DNA from: Gigaspora rosea
Taxonomy: Eukaryota > Glomeromycota > Glomeromycetes > Diversisporales > Gigasporaceae
Length of the DNA: 64,000 bases
Reading direction: 5' to 3'
Assembly (NCBI GenBank): GCA_003550325.1
Contig: QKWP01000200.1
Coordinates: 1-64,000, forward strand
Shown here: positions 33,261 through 42,634 of the stretch, one piece after another
Position numbering within the stretch: the first letter of the stretch is position 1
How the letters are laid out: each line of letters begins with the position of its first letter
Notes under the pieces: model-generated
What the model was told of the DNA's origin: nothing
What the model saw: the letters and a program-made list of their open reading frames with translations, nothing else
Database searches by the model: none
Translations under genes and position numbers: made by a program

Positions 33261-34652
33261 CTAGAAATTTCTAGGGGAATCAATAACAACTACTGGTTCC
33301 CAAGTTTGTGGCTCGTGATATTTAGCAAGACGATCACTATTATAGTATTTTTGTAAAATTTTTCCTTCTATTGTCCGTAATTTATAAGCACCATTGTCTA
33401 ATTTCTCATGGATAAGAAAAGGTCCAAATCTTTTATCTTCAAATTTGGCTGAGCGAGAGGCTTCTAGTTCCTTTCTTTGTATCCACACTTTATCACCAAT
33501 TTCAAATGTCTCTGTTCGAATATTGGCATCAAAACGGACTTTTTGTTTTTGCTGTGATCGTTCAGTATTTTGTCTGGCCTGATTCTGGTAGTTTGGTAAT
33601 TTCTCTATTAAATCATAAGCACGTTGGAGAATACTTCCTTGTAAGTCTATTTCATCATCAATTTCTATAGGTTCTACTGGGAAAAGTGCTTCGATTGGTA
33701 AGATAGCATATCTCCCATATATAAGTTGAAAGGGGGTATATCCTGTGGTAGCATGTCTTTTTGTTCTATATGCTAAGAGAACAGCAGGTATATACAAATC
33801 CCAATCATCATCTCCTTTCACTTTTGCAAGTGATTCACACAATGTTCTATTAAATCTTTCCACCATCCCATTTGTCTGAGGGTGGTAGGGAGAAGAGAAT
33901 TTGTGCTTGATAAGAAATTTCTCGCAGAGAATTCTAATAGTTTCGCTAATAAAATTGCGACCTTGGTCTGATAAGATAATTTTTGGAGTTCCATGTCTAC
34001 AGATTATCTCTTCAAAGATAAACTGAGCGAGTGTATTAGCACTAGCATCTGGAACAGCACGAGCTTCTGGCCATCGTGTCAGGTATTCGGTAGCGACAAT
34101 AATATATCGATTGTTTTGTTTAGTTATAGGCAAAGGGCCTACAAGGTCAATTCCAACACGTTCGAAAGCTCTTCCTATTTGTATAGGGTGTAAAGGTTCT
34201 TTCCTATGACCTTTTTGTCTTCTTTGGCATTCCTCACAAGTCTTCACATATTCTTGTATATCTCTATACATTTGATCCCAATAATAGCGGTCAGATATTT
34301 TATAATACATAGCGTCAGTTCCCAAATGTCCAGCAGTGGGGTGCTTATGCATCATATATAATACTGGTTCAACTTCTGTCCATTTTATAACTCTAAGTGG
34401 CCTGTCTGGGTTCCTTTTATTCTTTTTATAGAGAAGGTGATGTCTAACTTCAAAGTATTTAGCCTGGGTCATTAGTCGTTTTTGTTCTTGGTCAGTAAAT
34501 CCATCTGGAAATTGGTCTGTGTCCAAATAGTGGTAAAGATTATGATATTGGTCAAGATTCATATAATTTATTAGGTACAATGGTCTGAGTCGGTAACCGA
34601 GAGAGGGCATCAACATTCGAATGAATTCGGCCTGGTTTATGAATAATTCCAA
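33261..34652 (-). CDS. Gyp1 integrase
   Basis: A 463-codon frame. The N-terminal zinc-binding HHCC is visible (MMHKHPTAGHLG, then CEECQRRQKG). The catalytic core has D in AFERVGIDLVGPLPI, D in ILSDQGRNF and E in NGMVERFNRTL, the DDE triad of retroviral integrases. The C-terminal part has the GPFLIHEKLDNGAYKLRTIE-type motif of gypsy elements. No chromodomain is seen. The frame overlaps the RT-RNase H frame by 101 bp and lies +1 relative to it, so it is either made by a +1 shift or the reference copy carries a one-base indel. It inserts the element cDNA, leaving the 4-bp duplication seen here. Confidence 0.92.
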   Translation of the reverse strand: MELFINQAEFIRMLMPSLGYRLRPLYLINYMNLDQYHNLYHYLDTDQFPDGFTDQEQKRLMTQAKYFEVRHHLLYKKNKRNPDRPLRVIKWTEVEPVLYMMHKHPTAGHLGTDAMYYKISDRYYWDQMYRDIQEYVKTCEECQRRQKGHRKEPLHPIQIGRAFERVGIDLVGPLPITKQNNRYIIVATEYLTRWPEARAVPDASANTLAQFIFEEIICRHGTPKIILSDQGRNFISETIRILCEKFLIKHKFSSPYHPQTNGMVERFNRTLCESLAKVKGDDDWDLYIPAVLLAYRTKRHATTGYTPFQLIYGRYAILPIEALFPVEPIEIDDEIDLQGSILQRAYDLIEKLPNYQNQARQNTERSQQKQKVRFDANIRTETFEIGDKVWIQRKELEASRSAKFEDKRFGPFLIHEKLDNGAYKLRTIEGKILQKYYNSDRLAKYHEPQTWEPVVVIDSPRNF

Positions 34653-36117
34653 AATTGTATGGTTGGAGCTTCAAGATCCATCTTCCAATTCTTCCTTTGG
34701 GTTCAGCAGTACGTAACCATTTCAATGCTGAGTGGTCTGTAACTAAGATGAATTTTGTAGCGCCTAAATATTTGTGAAAATGTTCTATGGCCCATACAAC
34801 TGCAGCACATTCAAGTTCAGTTGCTGCATAATTCATTTCTTCTTTTCGCAAACTTTTACTAGCATAGGCAATCGGGTGTTCTTTTCCATTCCTATCTAGT
34901 TGGCTTAGTGTGGCACCAAAGCCATTATAAGAAGCATCGGTAGCAAGTATAAATGTCTCTTTAAAATTGGGGTAGGCTAATATAGGAGCAGTAATGAGTC
35001 TAGATTTTAATTCTTCAAAAGCTTTTTGTTGTTTGTCTTGCCAGTGATAGGGTTCATTCTTTTGTAGAAGAGAATTCAAAGGGCGAGCGATTGATGAAAA
35101 GTTTTGAATAAATTGGCGATAGTATCCCGCAAGTCCAAGGAAAGATCGAAGGGCTGTAAGGTTTTTAGGAGGTTGAATCCGTTGGACAGCTTCTACTTTT
35201 TGAGGGTCAGGGGCGATACCGTTAGCAGAGATTAAGTGTCCAAGAAATGGTAGTTGGTGCATCCAGAAAGTACACTTTTCTATATTAAGTCTGAGTCCTG
35301 CTTGTTTAATTCTATTAAATACTCTTTTTAAATGGGTTAAATGTTCATCAAATGTTCTCGAATAAACAATTGTATCGTCTAAGTACACAACTACAAATTT
35401 CCATGCAATTCCTTTATATACACGATCCATCAGCCTTTGAAAAGTTGCAGGAGCATTGCAAAGACCAAAAGGCATTACATTAAATTCATAAATTCCGTAT
35501 CGTGTAGTAAAGGCAGTTTTCTCTTTGTCACGGGGGTCCATGGCAACTTGCCAATATCCACTCGCAAGATCGAGAGTAGAGAACCAAGAGCATCCTGTAA
35601 GGGCATTAAGCATTTCATCAATACGAGGCAGAGGGTAAGCATCCTTTTTGGTAACAGCATTTACTTTTCTGTAGTCTACACAGAATCGTAATTTGCCATT
35701 TTTCTTTCGTACTAGAACAACAGGTGAGGTCCAAGGGCTATCAGAGGGTTGAATGAGTTTATGTTCTAACATTCTTTGGATTTCTTCTTGTATAAATTCT
35801 TGTTCATTAGGAGGTACAGAATAAGGCCGGGAACGAATAGGGTGTACATCCTCAGTATAGATTCGGTGAGTAACCAAGTTGGTTCGTCCTAGCTCAGTTA
35901 TATCATTTGCAAAGAGGTCTGCAAATTCTTCTAATAATTTCCGAAAAGCTAGGCCTTGTTCTTTATTAAGTGGTCCAATATTTAAAGAAGTCTGGGTCGA
36001 TAGGGTATATTCTTCATGTTCAAGAGTAATAATATTTACAAATTTGGGTATAAGGTTCTGGTCTGGGTCGACAGGTAGTTTATGATCCTGCCTAGGATTC
36101 TCTAAAAATTTTGACAA
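34552..36117 (-). CDS. Gyp1 reverse transcriptase and RNase H
   Basis: A 521-codon frame. RT motifs run in order: WTSPVVLVRKKNGKLRFCVD, YRKVNAVTKKDAYPLPRIDE, FSTLDLASGYWQVAMDPRD, NVMPFGLCNAPATFQRLMD, catalytic YLDDTIVYS and FLGHLISANGI. RNase H follows, with ILATDASYNGFGATLSQ, AATELECAAVVWAIEHF and VTDHSALKWL, ending NVDALSRLP. Domain order and YLDD fit Ty3/gypsy. It has no good ATG of its own; the frame starts at the end of Gag-Pro in the -1 register, with a slippery heptamer in the overlap. Confidence 0.95.
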   Translation of the reverse strand: MSKFLENPRQDHKLPVDPDQNLIPKFVNIITLEHEEYTLSTQTSLNIGPLNKEQGLAFRKLLEEFADLFANDITELGRTNLVTHRIYTEDVHPIRSRPYSVPPNEQEFIQEEIQRMLEHKLIQPSDSPWTSPVVLVRKKNGKLRFCVDYRKVNAVTKKDAYPLPRIDEMLNALTGCSWFSTLDLASGYWQVAMDPRDKEKTAFTTRYGIYEFNVMPFGLCNAPATFQRLMDRVYKGIAWKFVVVYLDDTIVYSRTFDEHLTHLKRVFNRIKQAGLRLNIEKCTFWMHQLPFLGHLISANGIAPDPQKVEAVQRIQPPKNLTALRSFLGLAGYYRQFIQNFSSIARPLNSLLQKNEPYHWQDKQQKAFEELKSRLITAPILAYPNFKETFILATDASYNGFGATLSQLDRNGKEHPIAYASKSLRKEEMNYAATELECAAVVWAIEHFHKYLGATKFILVTDHSALKWLRTAEPKGRIGRWILKLQPYNFGIIHKPGRIHSNVDALSRLPTQTIVPNKLYES

Positions 36118-39100
36118 AGTGTATCCAAGGCATTAGCTCGATGGTGGGCATTTTGGGCTTCTTCTTGGAAAAAGCATAATAAAGCAGCATTGGTAGTTTC
36201 CAAGGTTTCAATTCTTGCTTGTAATTGTTTTATCAATTGATCCTGTTGTTGTACTTGTTGTTGAAGCTGATAAAACTGTGAACCATCATCGATTTCCTTA
36301 ACTGTTTCTTCAGCAGGTGGAGAGTAAATTTCTGGGTCTGGAAGTTTGCAATCATCACAATACCCTTGATTTGCATTCAATTCCTCTTGGTGTTTAACAT
36401 GTAAACATTCCTGACAGAGGTCAACAGGAACTGTAAAGTTTCTTCGAAGTACAGCGAGGGCATACTTCTGGTCATAGTCTGGGTGGCTAGTGTCGAAGGA
36501 TTCATCTAAAATTGCTTGTAGCGGGTCAATATCATTTTCTGATAGTAAGTCTGATTCAGCTTGCAATATAAGTTGCATTTCCTCATAGCTCCAGGGTTGA
36601 GTTATGCGGTCAGAGGTTAGAGGTTCTAGGGCCTGGGCAATGGTCTGGTCATTTTCATCCAAGAGAATCTTCGCAAGTCGGTAAATTCTGGTCTGGTTCA
36701 TTTCATATTGGTGTCCGGCATTCTTTGTTGATTCAGTATAACGTTTGATTCGAGTCCAGAGGTTATAATTAGGATTATACTGGATATCCTGGCTAGCCTT
36801 GTATGCGTAAAGGTGTTCTAATTCACAAAACCATAATTCTTCCCGAAGACTGTCTAATTGACACATTCTAGGTCTTGTATCTGCTTTATTACATACTTTG
36901 CAATTAACAAGCATTCCACGTCCTTCACCTTGGGTGAAGAAATGGATACTCCTAGGGTCTTCTCGGTCTAGAGCACAGTGAAAGTCAGAATAGCATCCAG
37001 GGCAAACAAGTTTCTCTTCAAGAAGTCTAAGGACTTCAGGTCTGTTAGGAACTCTACATTGACAACAATGGTGGGTACGGCGAGTGCTATGGTTAGGTAG
37101 GCGATTACTATCAACTTGATCAAGAGTACATCCACACTGGTAAACCAAATTTTGTCTTTTCCAAGTGGCAAGAGGACAGTAGGCTTCAATATGTCCTAAC
37201 GTACTGCATCCTCTGCAGACATTATTGGGGCAGTCCCTATATAGGTGGTTGGAGTCATGACAAGTAGGGCAGGTGGTACGTCTTGGGGCTTGTTTAGGGC
37301 ATTTAACAGCGATGTGGCCAAATTCCTGGCATCGATTACATTGGTTGGTAGGACAATTTGCAAAGAGGTGGTCAGGAGAACCACAATTTCCACAGACACG
37401 CTGTTTAGGAGCTTTTCTGTTTCTACGGCGAGAATGATAAGTGGTCCATTCATTTTCTTCTGGTGAGAGAGATTGGTCTGAGTCTTCTCGATCAAAAGTA
37501 TAAGCTTCTCGAGGATATAAGTATTCTGGTTCATAAAGGTCTAATTCATCTGGTGCAGTCACAGTGGGTTGACTGGGTAGAGGTTGGTTACTTTCATAAG
37601 TAGTAGGGATAGTATGTTTCTTGTTTTCCCATTTAAAAGTATAACAACCATTTTTCCAATTATAATTTGCTTCCACTTTTTGATTCCAGTCATTGCCTAA
37701 TAGAAGAGAGTAAGAAGTAGTGTCTACTACTTCTACAGTAAGAGGGATAGTAATGTGATCAATTTCAATTGGCAGGTCTTTTATAATCCCTAAAGGCCGA
37801 GTGGAAGTTCCAACTGCAGGAACAATAAGGCTGTTAGAGGCCTTTTCAATAGTCAATCCAAGTTCTTTGACTGCCTTGTGAGCAATCATGCTGATTGAAG
37901 CACCACTATCAATAATAGCTTGGTAAGGTTTATTCTGAAGAGAGACATTACATTTGACAGGTGTAGTATACGCAGGGGTTTGAACAAGGTTGGCATTTTT
38001 GGCTTCCTCATACAGGTGAGTAGCCAAGGCACCTCGGATAGATGGATTATTGAGTAGCGTTTTCCACTTGCTAGCAGTAAGAGAGGGTGTCTGAGTCTGA
38101 TTTTGTGTAAGATAATTAACACTTCGATGATAAGGCGAAGGAGATCGATTAGAGGAGTTTTGGTAAGAGTGATAGTTATCATTATTTCGGCTTCTATAAT
38201 TATTATCTCTAGATTGGCTTCTAGGACGAGAATTATTGCGACTGCGAGAACGGTCTCTGTTATTGGAATAGCGATCAGAAGAGCGACCATTTCGGTCCCT
38301 ATTTTGGTTGTTATTTCTGTTCCGGTTATTGTTATTATTATTACGACGAGAATTGGATCCTTGTCGTTGGTCCTGTTTTCTACTATTGCAATCACGAATA
38401 AAATGTCCAGTGCGTCCACAATAATAGCAGATAGGAGGCTCTTTCATTCGAGGGGTTTGGGCACGGTTGTCAGCATAATTAACAGAAGAGGTAGGTGTGG
38501 TCTGTGTCTGGGCTAAATTAATACTAAGCTTAGCAATTTGGTCTGTAAGTTGTTGAATAGCTTGGTCGGTATTGGTAGTAGGGGTAGTCATTAATTTTCC
38601 AGTTTCCCAGCGGAGGGCTACTTCAATAGCATCGGTCAGGGTATTAGGTATAGCAGCTTGAACATTAACTGCATACTCAGAACGTAAGCCTTGGATAAAA
38701 AGTTGTTTAACAAAATCAGCGGGAAAAACACCGGTTGGGTCCACTTTCGTTTGCAATGTACGAAATCGGTTGACATATCCATCCACCGTTTCTGTGGGTC
38801 CTTGCTTAATTTCGAAAAGTTGTTTTTGCCAAAGGGCCTTTTGCTTAGTAGTATAGAAACGTGTCTTAAAAAGATGCTGGAAACTTCGGTTCTGGTTGTT
38901 GTTATCATTAAAAACATTGGGTGCCGGGTTTAAAGCAGTATACCAGTCTAGAGCAACACCTTTAAGGTACACAGGAGCAAGCTGAAGTTTCCGTTCAGCA
39001 CTCCATCGGTTGGCAGTAGCGGCTCTTCGAAATTCCTTCAGCCAGTCAGCAGGGTCTTGGGTTCCGTCACCGTAAAAATCTGCAACAGTAATAAGAGTTT

Positions 39101-40178
39101 TCTCAGAGCCTTGTCCAAGGGCATTGGCAAGATCAGTTATTGCTTGCGCAGCATCTCGTAAAGCTTGATCACCCATTAGGTTTTCTGGTTGGTTAGGAGG
39201 TAAGATAGGGTTTAATTCTTCAACAAGAGGTTGTAAATTTATTTCCTCGAATTGTGGAGGAGAGTCAGCTCTAACAATAGTAGCGTCTTGGTTTTGAATA
39301 TAATGGTCGAGAGGGTCAATTAAATTTTGGTCGTTAAGAGGAGGAGTATTAAGTAATGGAGGTGTATGGCGTGGGGTAACGTTTATATCTAAATTAACAG
39401 TTGGGTAATATTCAGTTACAAGAGGAGATGGAGGAACAGTTGTGCGAGCAGGAGAAAAGGTTTGTTGTAAATAGCGAAAGAGGCGATTTCGTGGAGGAGG
39501 AGTAGTTTCTCGAGTATAATGATATGGAATTTCTGAGATAGGTGAAGAAGGAAGTGCAAGGCTTGGAGGGATTGGTATATAAGTATTAGTGGAAGAACCA
39601 ACACCAGTATCAGCTAATTGTTCAGGTCCTAAGGTGAATATAGATCTGGGTGGAGAAACGTCAAAATTTAATTCAGTTCTTCCTAGTTGATTTTGAAAAT
39701 CGAATAGAAGGTTTTCAGTCCTTGGTCGAGTTGAAGCAGGTGTAGAAGGTAAGAGGTCCTCAATGTGAAGATCAAGTAGGGTAGCTTCAAAATTAAGAGG
39801 TAAGGTAGGTGCAAGAGTATAGGGGGTATGTGCAAGGAGTAGACCAGCAATAACTTCTTTTGGGTCTAATAGGTCGTTGTTATAGCGGCAACTAAAAACA
39901 ATATCTCGAGCAGCAGCTCTAGCAGTATTATAATCAGTAGCAGCAACTAAAATACAGTAAGAGTCGTTTGTCTTTTGTGAGTATTGGGTAGCAAAATAAT
40001 TGTCTCGATACGTTCCCCAGAATCGGCGAAAGGGACGGTATAAATTAGCAACAGGGTAACAGATAGTACAGGATAAATCAGGATGGTAGGCTTGCAAAAC
40101 GTCTACCGCAAGTGAGGAAGGATGACTTGTTTCGTGTACTTCAATTTGTTCTAAGTATAGTTCATACGCTCTATTCAT
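36102..40178 (-). CDS. Gyp1 Gag-protease polyprotein, unusually long (1358 aa)
   Basis: Residues 1-333 are an N-terminal extension of unknown type, Pro-rich in its second half. A Gag start-like MGDQALRDAAQAITDLANAL lies at about 334, followed by a capsid-like region (FYGDGTQDPADWLKEFRRAA, LKGVALDWYTALNP). A CCHC knuckle (CYYCGRTGHFIRDC) is near 586, followed by an Arg/Asn/Ser-rich tail. A retropepsin site, IIDSGASISMI, is near 756. Uniquely, four more Cys/His knuckles lie after the protease at about 931-1010 (CGNCGSPDHLFANC, CNRCQEFGHIAVKC, CPTCHDSNHLYRDC, CRGCSTLGHIEAYC), then a Cys-rich domain and a C-terminal coiled coil (about 1296-1340). The length is roughly twice a usual gypsy Gag-Pro. 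Confidence 0.9.
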   Translation of the reverse strand: MNRAYELYLEQIEVHETSHPSSLAVDVLQAYHPDLSCTICYPVANLYRPFRRFWGTYRDNYFATQYSQKTNDSYCILVAATDYNTARAAARDIVFSCRYNNDLLDPKEVIAGLLLAHTPYTLAPTLPLNFEATLLDLHIEDLLPSTPASTRPRTENLLFDFQNQLGRTELNFDVSPPRSIFTLGPEQLADTGVGSSTNTYIPIPPSLALPSSPISEIPYHYTRETTPPPRNRLFRYLQQTFSPARTTVPPSPLVTEYYPTVNLDINVTPRHTPPLLNTPPLNDQNLIDPLDHYIQNQDATIVRADSPPQFEEINLQPLVEELNPILPPNQPENLMGDQALRDAAQAITDLANALGQGSEKTLITVADFYGDGTQDPADWLKEFRRAATANRWSAERKLQLAPVYLKGVALDWYTALNPAPNVFNDNNNQNRSFQHLFKTRFYTTKQKALWQKQLFEIKQGPTETVDGYVNRFRTLQTKVDPTGVFPADFVKQLFIQGLRSEYAVNVQAAIPNTLTDAIEVALRWETGKLMTTPTTNTDQAIQQLTDQIAKLSINLAQTQTTPTSSVNYADNRAQTPRMKEPPICYYCGRTGHFIRDCNSRKQDQRQGSNSRRNNNNNNRNRNNNQNRDRNGRSSDRYSNNRDRSRSRNNSRPRSQSRDNNYRSRNNDNYHSYQNSSNRSPSPYHRSVNYLTQNQTQTPSLTASKWKTLLNNPSIRGALATHLYEEAKNANLVQTPAYTTPVKCNVSLQNKPYQAIIDSGASISMIAHKAVKELGLTIEKASNSLIVPAVGTSTRPLGIIKDLPIEIDHITIPLTVEVVDTTSYSLLLGNDWNQKVEANYNWKNGCYTFKWENKKHTIPTTYESNQPLPSQPTVTAPDELDLYEPEYLYPREAYTFDREDSDQSLSPEENEWTTYHSRRRNRKAPKQRVCGNCGSPDHLFANCPTNQCNRCQEFGHIAVKCPKQAPRRTTCPTCHDSNHLYRDCPNNVCRGCSTLGHIEAYCPLATWKRQNLVYQCGCTLDQVDSNRLPNHSTRRTHHCCQCRVPNRPEVLRLLEEKLVCPGCYSDFHCALDREDPRSIHFFTQGEGRGMLVNCKVCNKADTRPRMCQLDSLREELWFCELEHLYAYKASQDIQYNPNYNLWTRIKRYTESTKNAGHQYEMNQTRIYRLAKILLDENDQTIAQALEPLTSDRITQPWSYEEMQLILQAESDLLSENDIDPLQAILDESFDTSHPDYDQKYALAVLRRNFTVPVDLCQECLHVKHQEELNANQGYCDDCKLPDPEIYSPPAEETVKEIDDGSQFYQLQQQVQQQDQLIKQLQARIETLETTNAALLCFFQEEAQNAHHRANALDTLCQNF
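36105..36111 (-). promoter_or_regulatory. Candidate -1 ribosomal frameshift site A_AAT_TTT
   Basis: In the Gag-Pro frame the minus strand reads CAA AAT TTT TAG. The heptamer A AAT TTT fits X XXY YYZ, lies directly before the stop (36104-36102), and a -1 slip enters the RT frame (TTA GAG AAT). It explains how RT, which lacks an ATG, is expressed. No downstream stimulator was modelled. Confidence 0.65.
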
Positions 40179-40463
40179 ATAGAAAAGGCAGTTCCCAAGT
40201 CTTAAGGAAACTAATAAAAGAATAATAAAATACCTCCAAAATAAAAGGTTAGTAGTAAGTTGTTAACAAAATTTTAATCTCCTAAATATAGTAAATAGTT
40301 AGTATCCAACAAAAAGAAAATTCCAAGTAAGTTGTAAGAGAATAATAAGAGTGCAATCAACAGCAAGAGGGTTAGTAACAGCCAAAAAAAAAAATTAAAT
40401 TTCTGCCAAAAGTAATAATAAGATTTCCAAATTCTTTAATAATATTCAATAATTTAAATAGGT

Positions 40464-40481
40464 TTCCGCCAGAAGGCACCA
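40464..40481 (-). promoter_or_regulatory. Gyp1 primer-binding site
   Basis: On the minus strand, two bases after the 5' LTR, the sequence TGGTGCCTTCTGGCGGA would pair with a tRNA 3' end ...GGCACCA. Gyp2 uses the same TGGTGCC start with a two-base spacer but differs after it. Confidence 0.75.
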
Positions 40482-40483
40482 AA

Positions 40484-41075
40484 TGTTACAGTACCGGAAG
40501 CCTTCTTTAATTCCGATAGAGTAACAATCACACGGCTCCTGAGATCCCTTACTTTGGGCGTGAAGCGGTGTGCAAGAGGGAAGTATAGTTTCTTTTATGT
40601 CTGTAAGAAACTACACACTTCTCTGAGGCAGTTCGGTATAAAACAACAAGAGATAATACACAGTTTATTAATTTAACAAGAGGGCTATTCCAAGGTGTCT
40701 GTTCCTTAGAAATCCCAAGAGTTTATTAATAATAAGAGAGGAGGATAAATAATATAAAGGTAAAGATAAAATACAATGTCTGGATCTGTCTAAAACTAAG
40801 GGAAATAAGGTGGGTTTATATATCTATTGAGCTAAGCGTCGCTAAGCGTCGTTAAGCGTCGCTAAGCGTCATTAAGCGTCACTAAGCGTCGTTAAGCGTC
40901 GCTAAGCGTCATTAAGCGTCGCTAAGCGTCGTTAAGCGTCGCTAAGCGTCATTGAGTGTCATTGCACATCAATTTCGCATATCACTATTACTAAATACAG
41001 TTATTACAAAATTTCCTTATTAAGTTCTAATTTTCAAACTAATTTCTCCCAAGATTAAAAACCTATTCTATAACA
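40484..41075 (-). repeat. Gyp1 5' LTR
   Basis: 592 bp, near-identical to the 3' LTR. It carries the 12-unit 10-bp array at 40831-40950. The target copy ATGT follows at 41076. Confidence 0.95.
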
Positions 41076-41631
41076 ATGTATTTAAAGGCCCAAATTCTGC
41101 CTTCAATAAAGACTTCAGACTTCAATCTGCCTTTTGTTTAAATAATAAACCTTGACTCTATATAAGTTAGTAGGCATTTCAAAGCCGAAGGCAACTTATA
41201 TACACTTTTATTATCGAATTCTCAACACTGCTTATTAGCATTATGCTGCTGTTTTGTTATTTGTTTTATTAGTTATTTTATTTATTGTTTGATTATTTTG
41301 ACACTGCTGCTAATATACATATCGATATACCGATATTTGATTGTTTTATCAATAATATGTTTAGAACTATAAATAGATTTATTTGACTGCTGTATTGTTT
41401 AATTGTTTCTGCTGATTAACGATTGATATCGTTAGATAGCCCTTTTGTTTGATTATACATTAATTCATCTCTTTTTAACCCCTTACACTAGATTCAACTC
41501 CTTTTACGCCAAAGACCTAACTTCTTCATAATTCTCTCTCTGGATTTCTCTATTGTTAACTCGTAATTATTGTTCACTATCCCGATAGCTCTACCGGCGG
41601 GTCTGATATCTCCCAACCGGATAGTAACATA

Positions 41632-41646
41632 TGGTGCCAATTGTGT
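41632..41646 (+). promoter_or_regulatory. Gyp2a primer-binding site
   Basis: TGGTGCCAATTGTG follows the 5' LTR end (…AGTAACA, 41629) after a TA spacer. It matches the inverted site of Gyp2b at 63081-63097 (TGGTGCCGATTGTATGG). Confidence 0.7.
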
Positions 41647-42519
41647 AGAATTTTACACCGCACTTCAGATTTCGTCAATTTTGAACGTTTATAAATAATT
41701 TTGAACAACATTTTCAAAATATCCAAAACCACAACCTTCATCATTATTTCTTTGGGAAGACTCCGCAGGCCATTAACTATCTTGTTAAGCATTATCATGA
41801 TGAATCGTGTGTAGTTTGCTTTCCTTCAGTAGAAGACCTTTCTCCATAGTTTCGAAATTTTGGACTTGGTATAGTGCTTCTTTTACTGCCCTCCAATATT
41901 TCAAATACACTGTACGTCAAGTTGAAAGACTTGTTGAACTTGGACTTGAGAATATTCCCAACAGATTACTCCTTCAGTTTATTTTTAGCTTTCGATACGG
42001 TGAAGCTGAGAATTTTTCTATCCTTGTAACTAGATTCCTAACTACATATCAAGAAACCATAGGTTTAATCGAGATCCCCTTAATAAACCTGATAATCTCA
42101 AAGAAGATACAGAAGAAAACAAATTGGTTGATATAGATCATGACAATTTCAATTAAGACCTTGATAATTTTTTGGATAACAATAATGATAACGAGAACAT
42201 TGAAGTTCCTCAACCCCAAGTTCCTACCCCTATTGCTAATTCGATTGCTGACGTCGACCTGACCCCATGGCCCTTCTTGCACAACAGATCAGAAATCTTG
42301 TTATCTAGCTGCAAGCTGCTCTGGTACCTCAAATTAATATACCCACTATTAATATTTCTATACAACATCAAGAGTTGAACTTGGTTCACTACTCTGAATT
42401 TTCAGCTGAAAAACAAGACCCGATTTCATGGTTAGAAGATGTGGAGAAAGCTTTTGAGGCTAACCAGGTGCAGGACACTAGGAAAATTTGGTGATTGTAC
42501 CTAAACTCAAGTGTGCCAC

Positions 42520-42634
42520 TAGGGTTGTTAATGGAGTACTCCAGACACTAATAAAACATATAACCCATTTCTGAAGTGCTCTAGAGTGGGTTATATATTT
42601 TATTATTAACTGGAGTGCTACATTAACAAGTCTA
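42520..42634. mobile_element. 115-bp hAT-like MITE in Gyp2a gag
   Basis: TIRs TAGGGTTGTTAATGGAGTAC / GTGCTACATTAACAAGTCTA (inverted). Flanks TGTGCCAC and GGTGCCGC form an 8-bp duplication with two differences. The Gyp2b gag copy near 62208 (complement) lacks it, giving the empty site. Confidence 0.7.

Larger units (their letters stand above)
31767..41075 (-). mobile_element. Full-length Ty3/gypsy retrotransposon Gyp1, TSD ATGT
   Basis: A 9309-bp element on the minus strand with LTRs at 40484-41075 (5') and 31767-32357 (3'), ATGT on both sides (31763-31766, 41076-41079), PBS, polypurine tract and four long open frames: Gag-Pro, RT-RNase H, integrase and an extra ORF. The order RT-RH-IN is Ty3/gypsy. 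By eye the LTRs differ by about seven substitutions and one indel over 591 bp, four of them inside a 10-bp array, so insertion is recent. It sits inside the Gyp2a LTR, and the other Gyp2 LTR gives the empty site. Confidence 0.95.
31152..41629 (+). repeat. 5' LTR of gypsy element Gyp2a, split by Gyp1
   Basis: Two halves, 31152-31766 and 41080-41629, form an LTR of about 1165 bp. It starts TGTTACACTTAAAAAATTA and ends CCCAACCGGATAGTAACA. The same LTR, uninterrupted by Gyp1, is at 45723-47154 in inverse orientation, where ACATGTATTTAAAG-type sequence shows the empty target. A PBS follows at 41632. The LTR belongs to the plus-strand copy Gyp2a. Confidence 0.8.

Noticed and set aside
37886-38516. 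Long frames of 137-177 codons on both strands opposite or shifted to Gyp1 Gag
   Set aside because: They overlap the Arg/Asn/Ser-rich Gag tail, whose codon repetition opens other frames; no independent signals.
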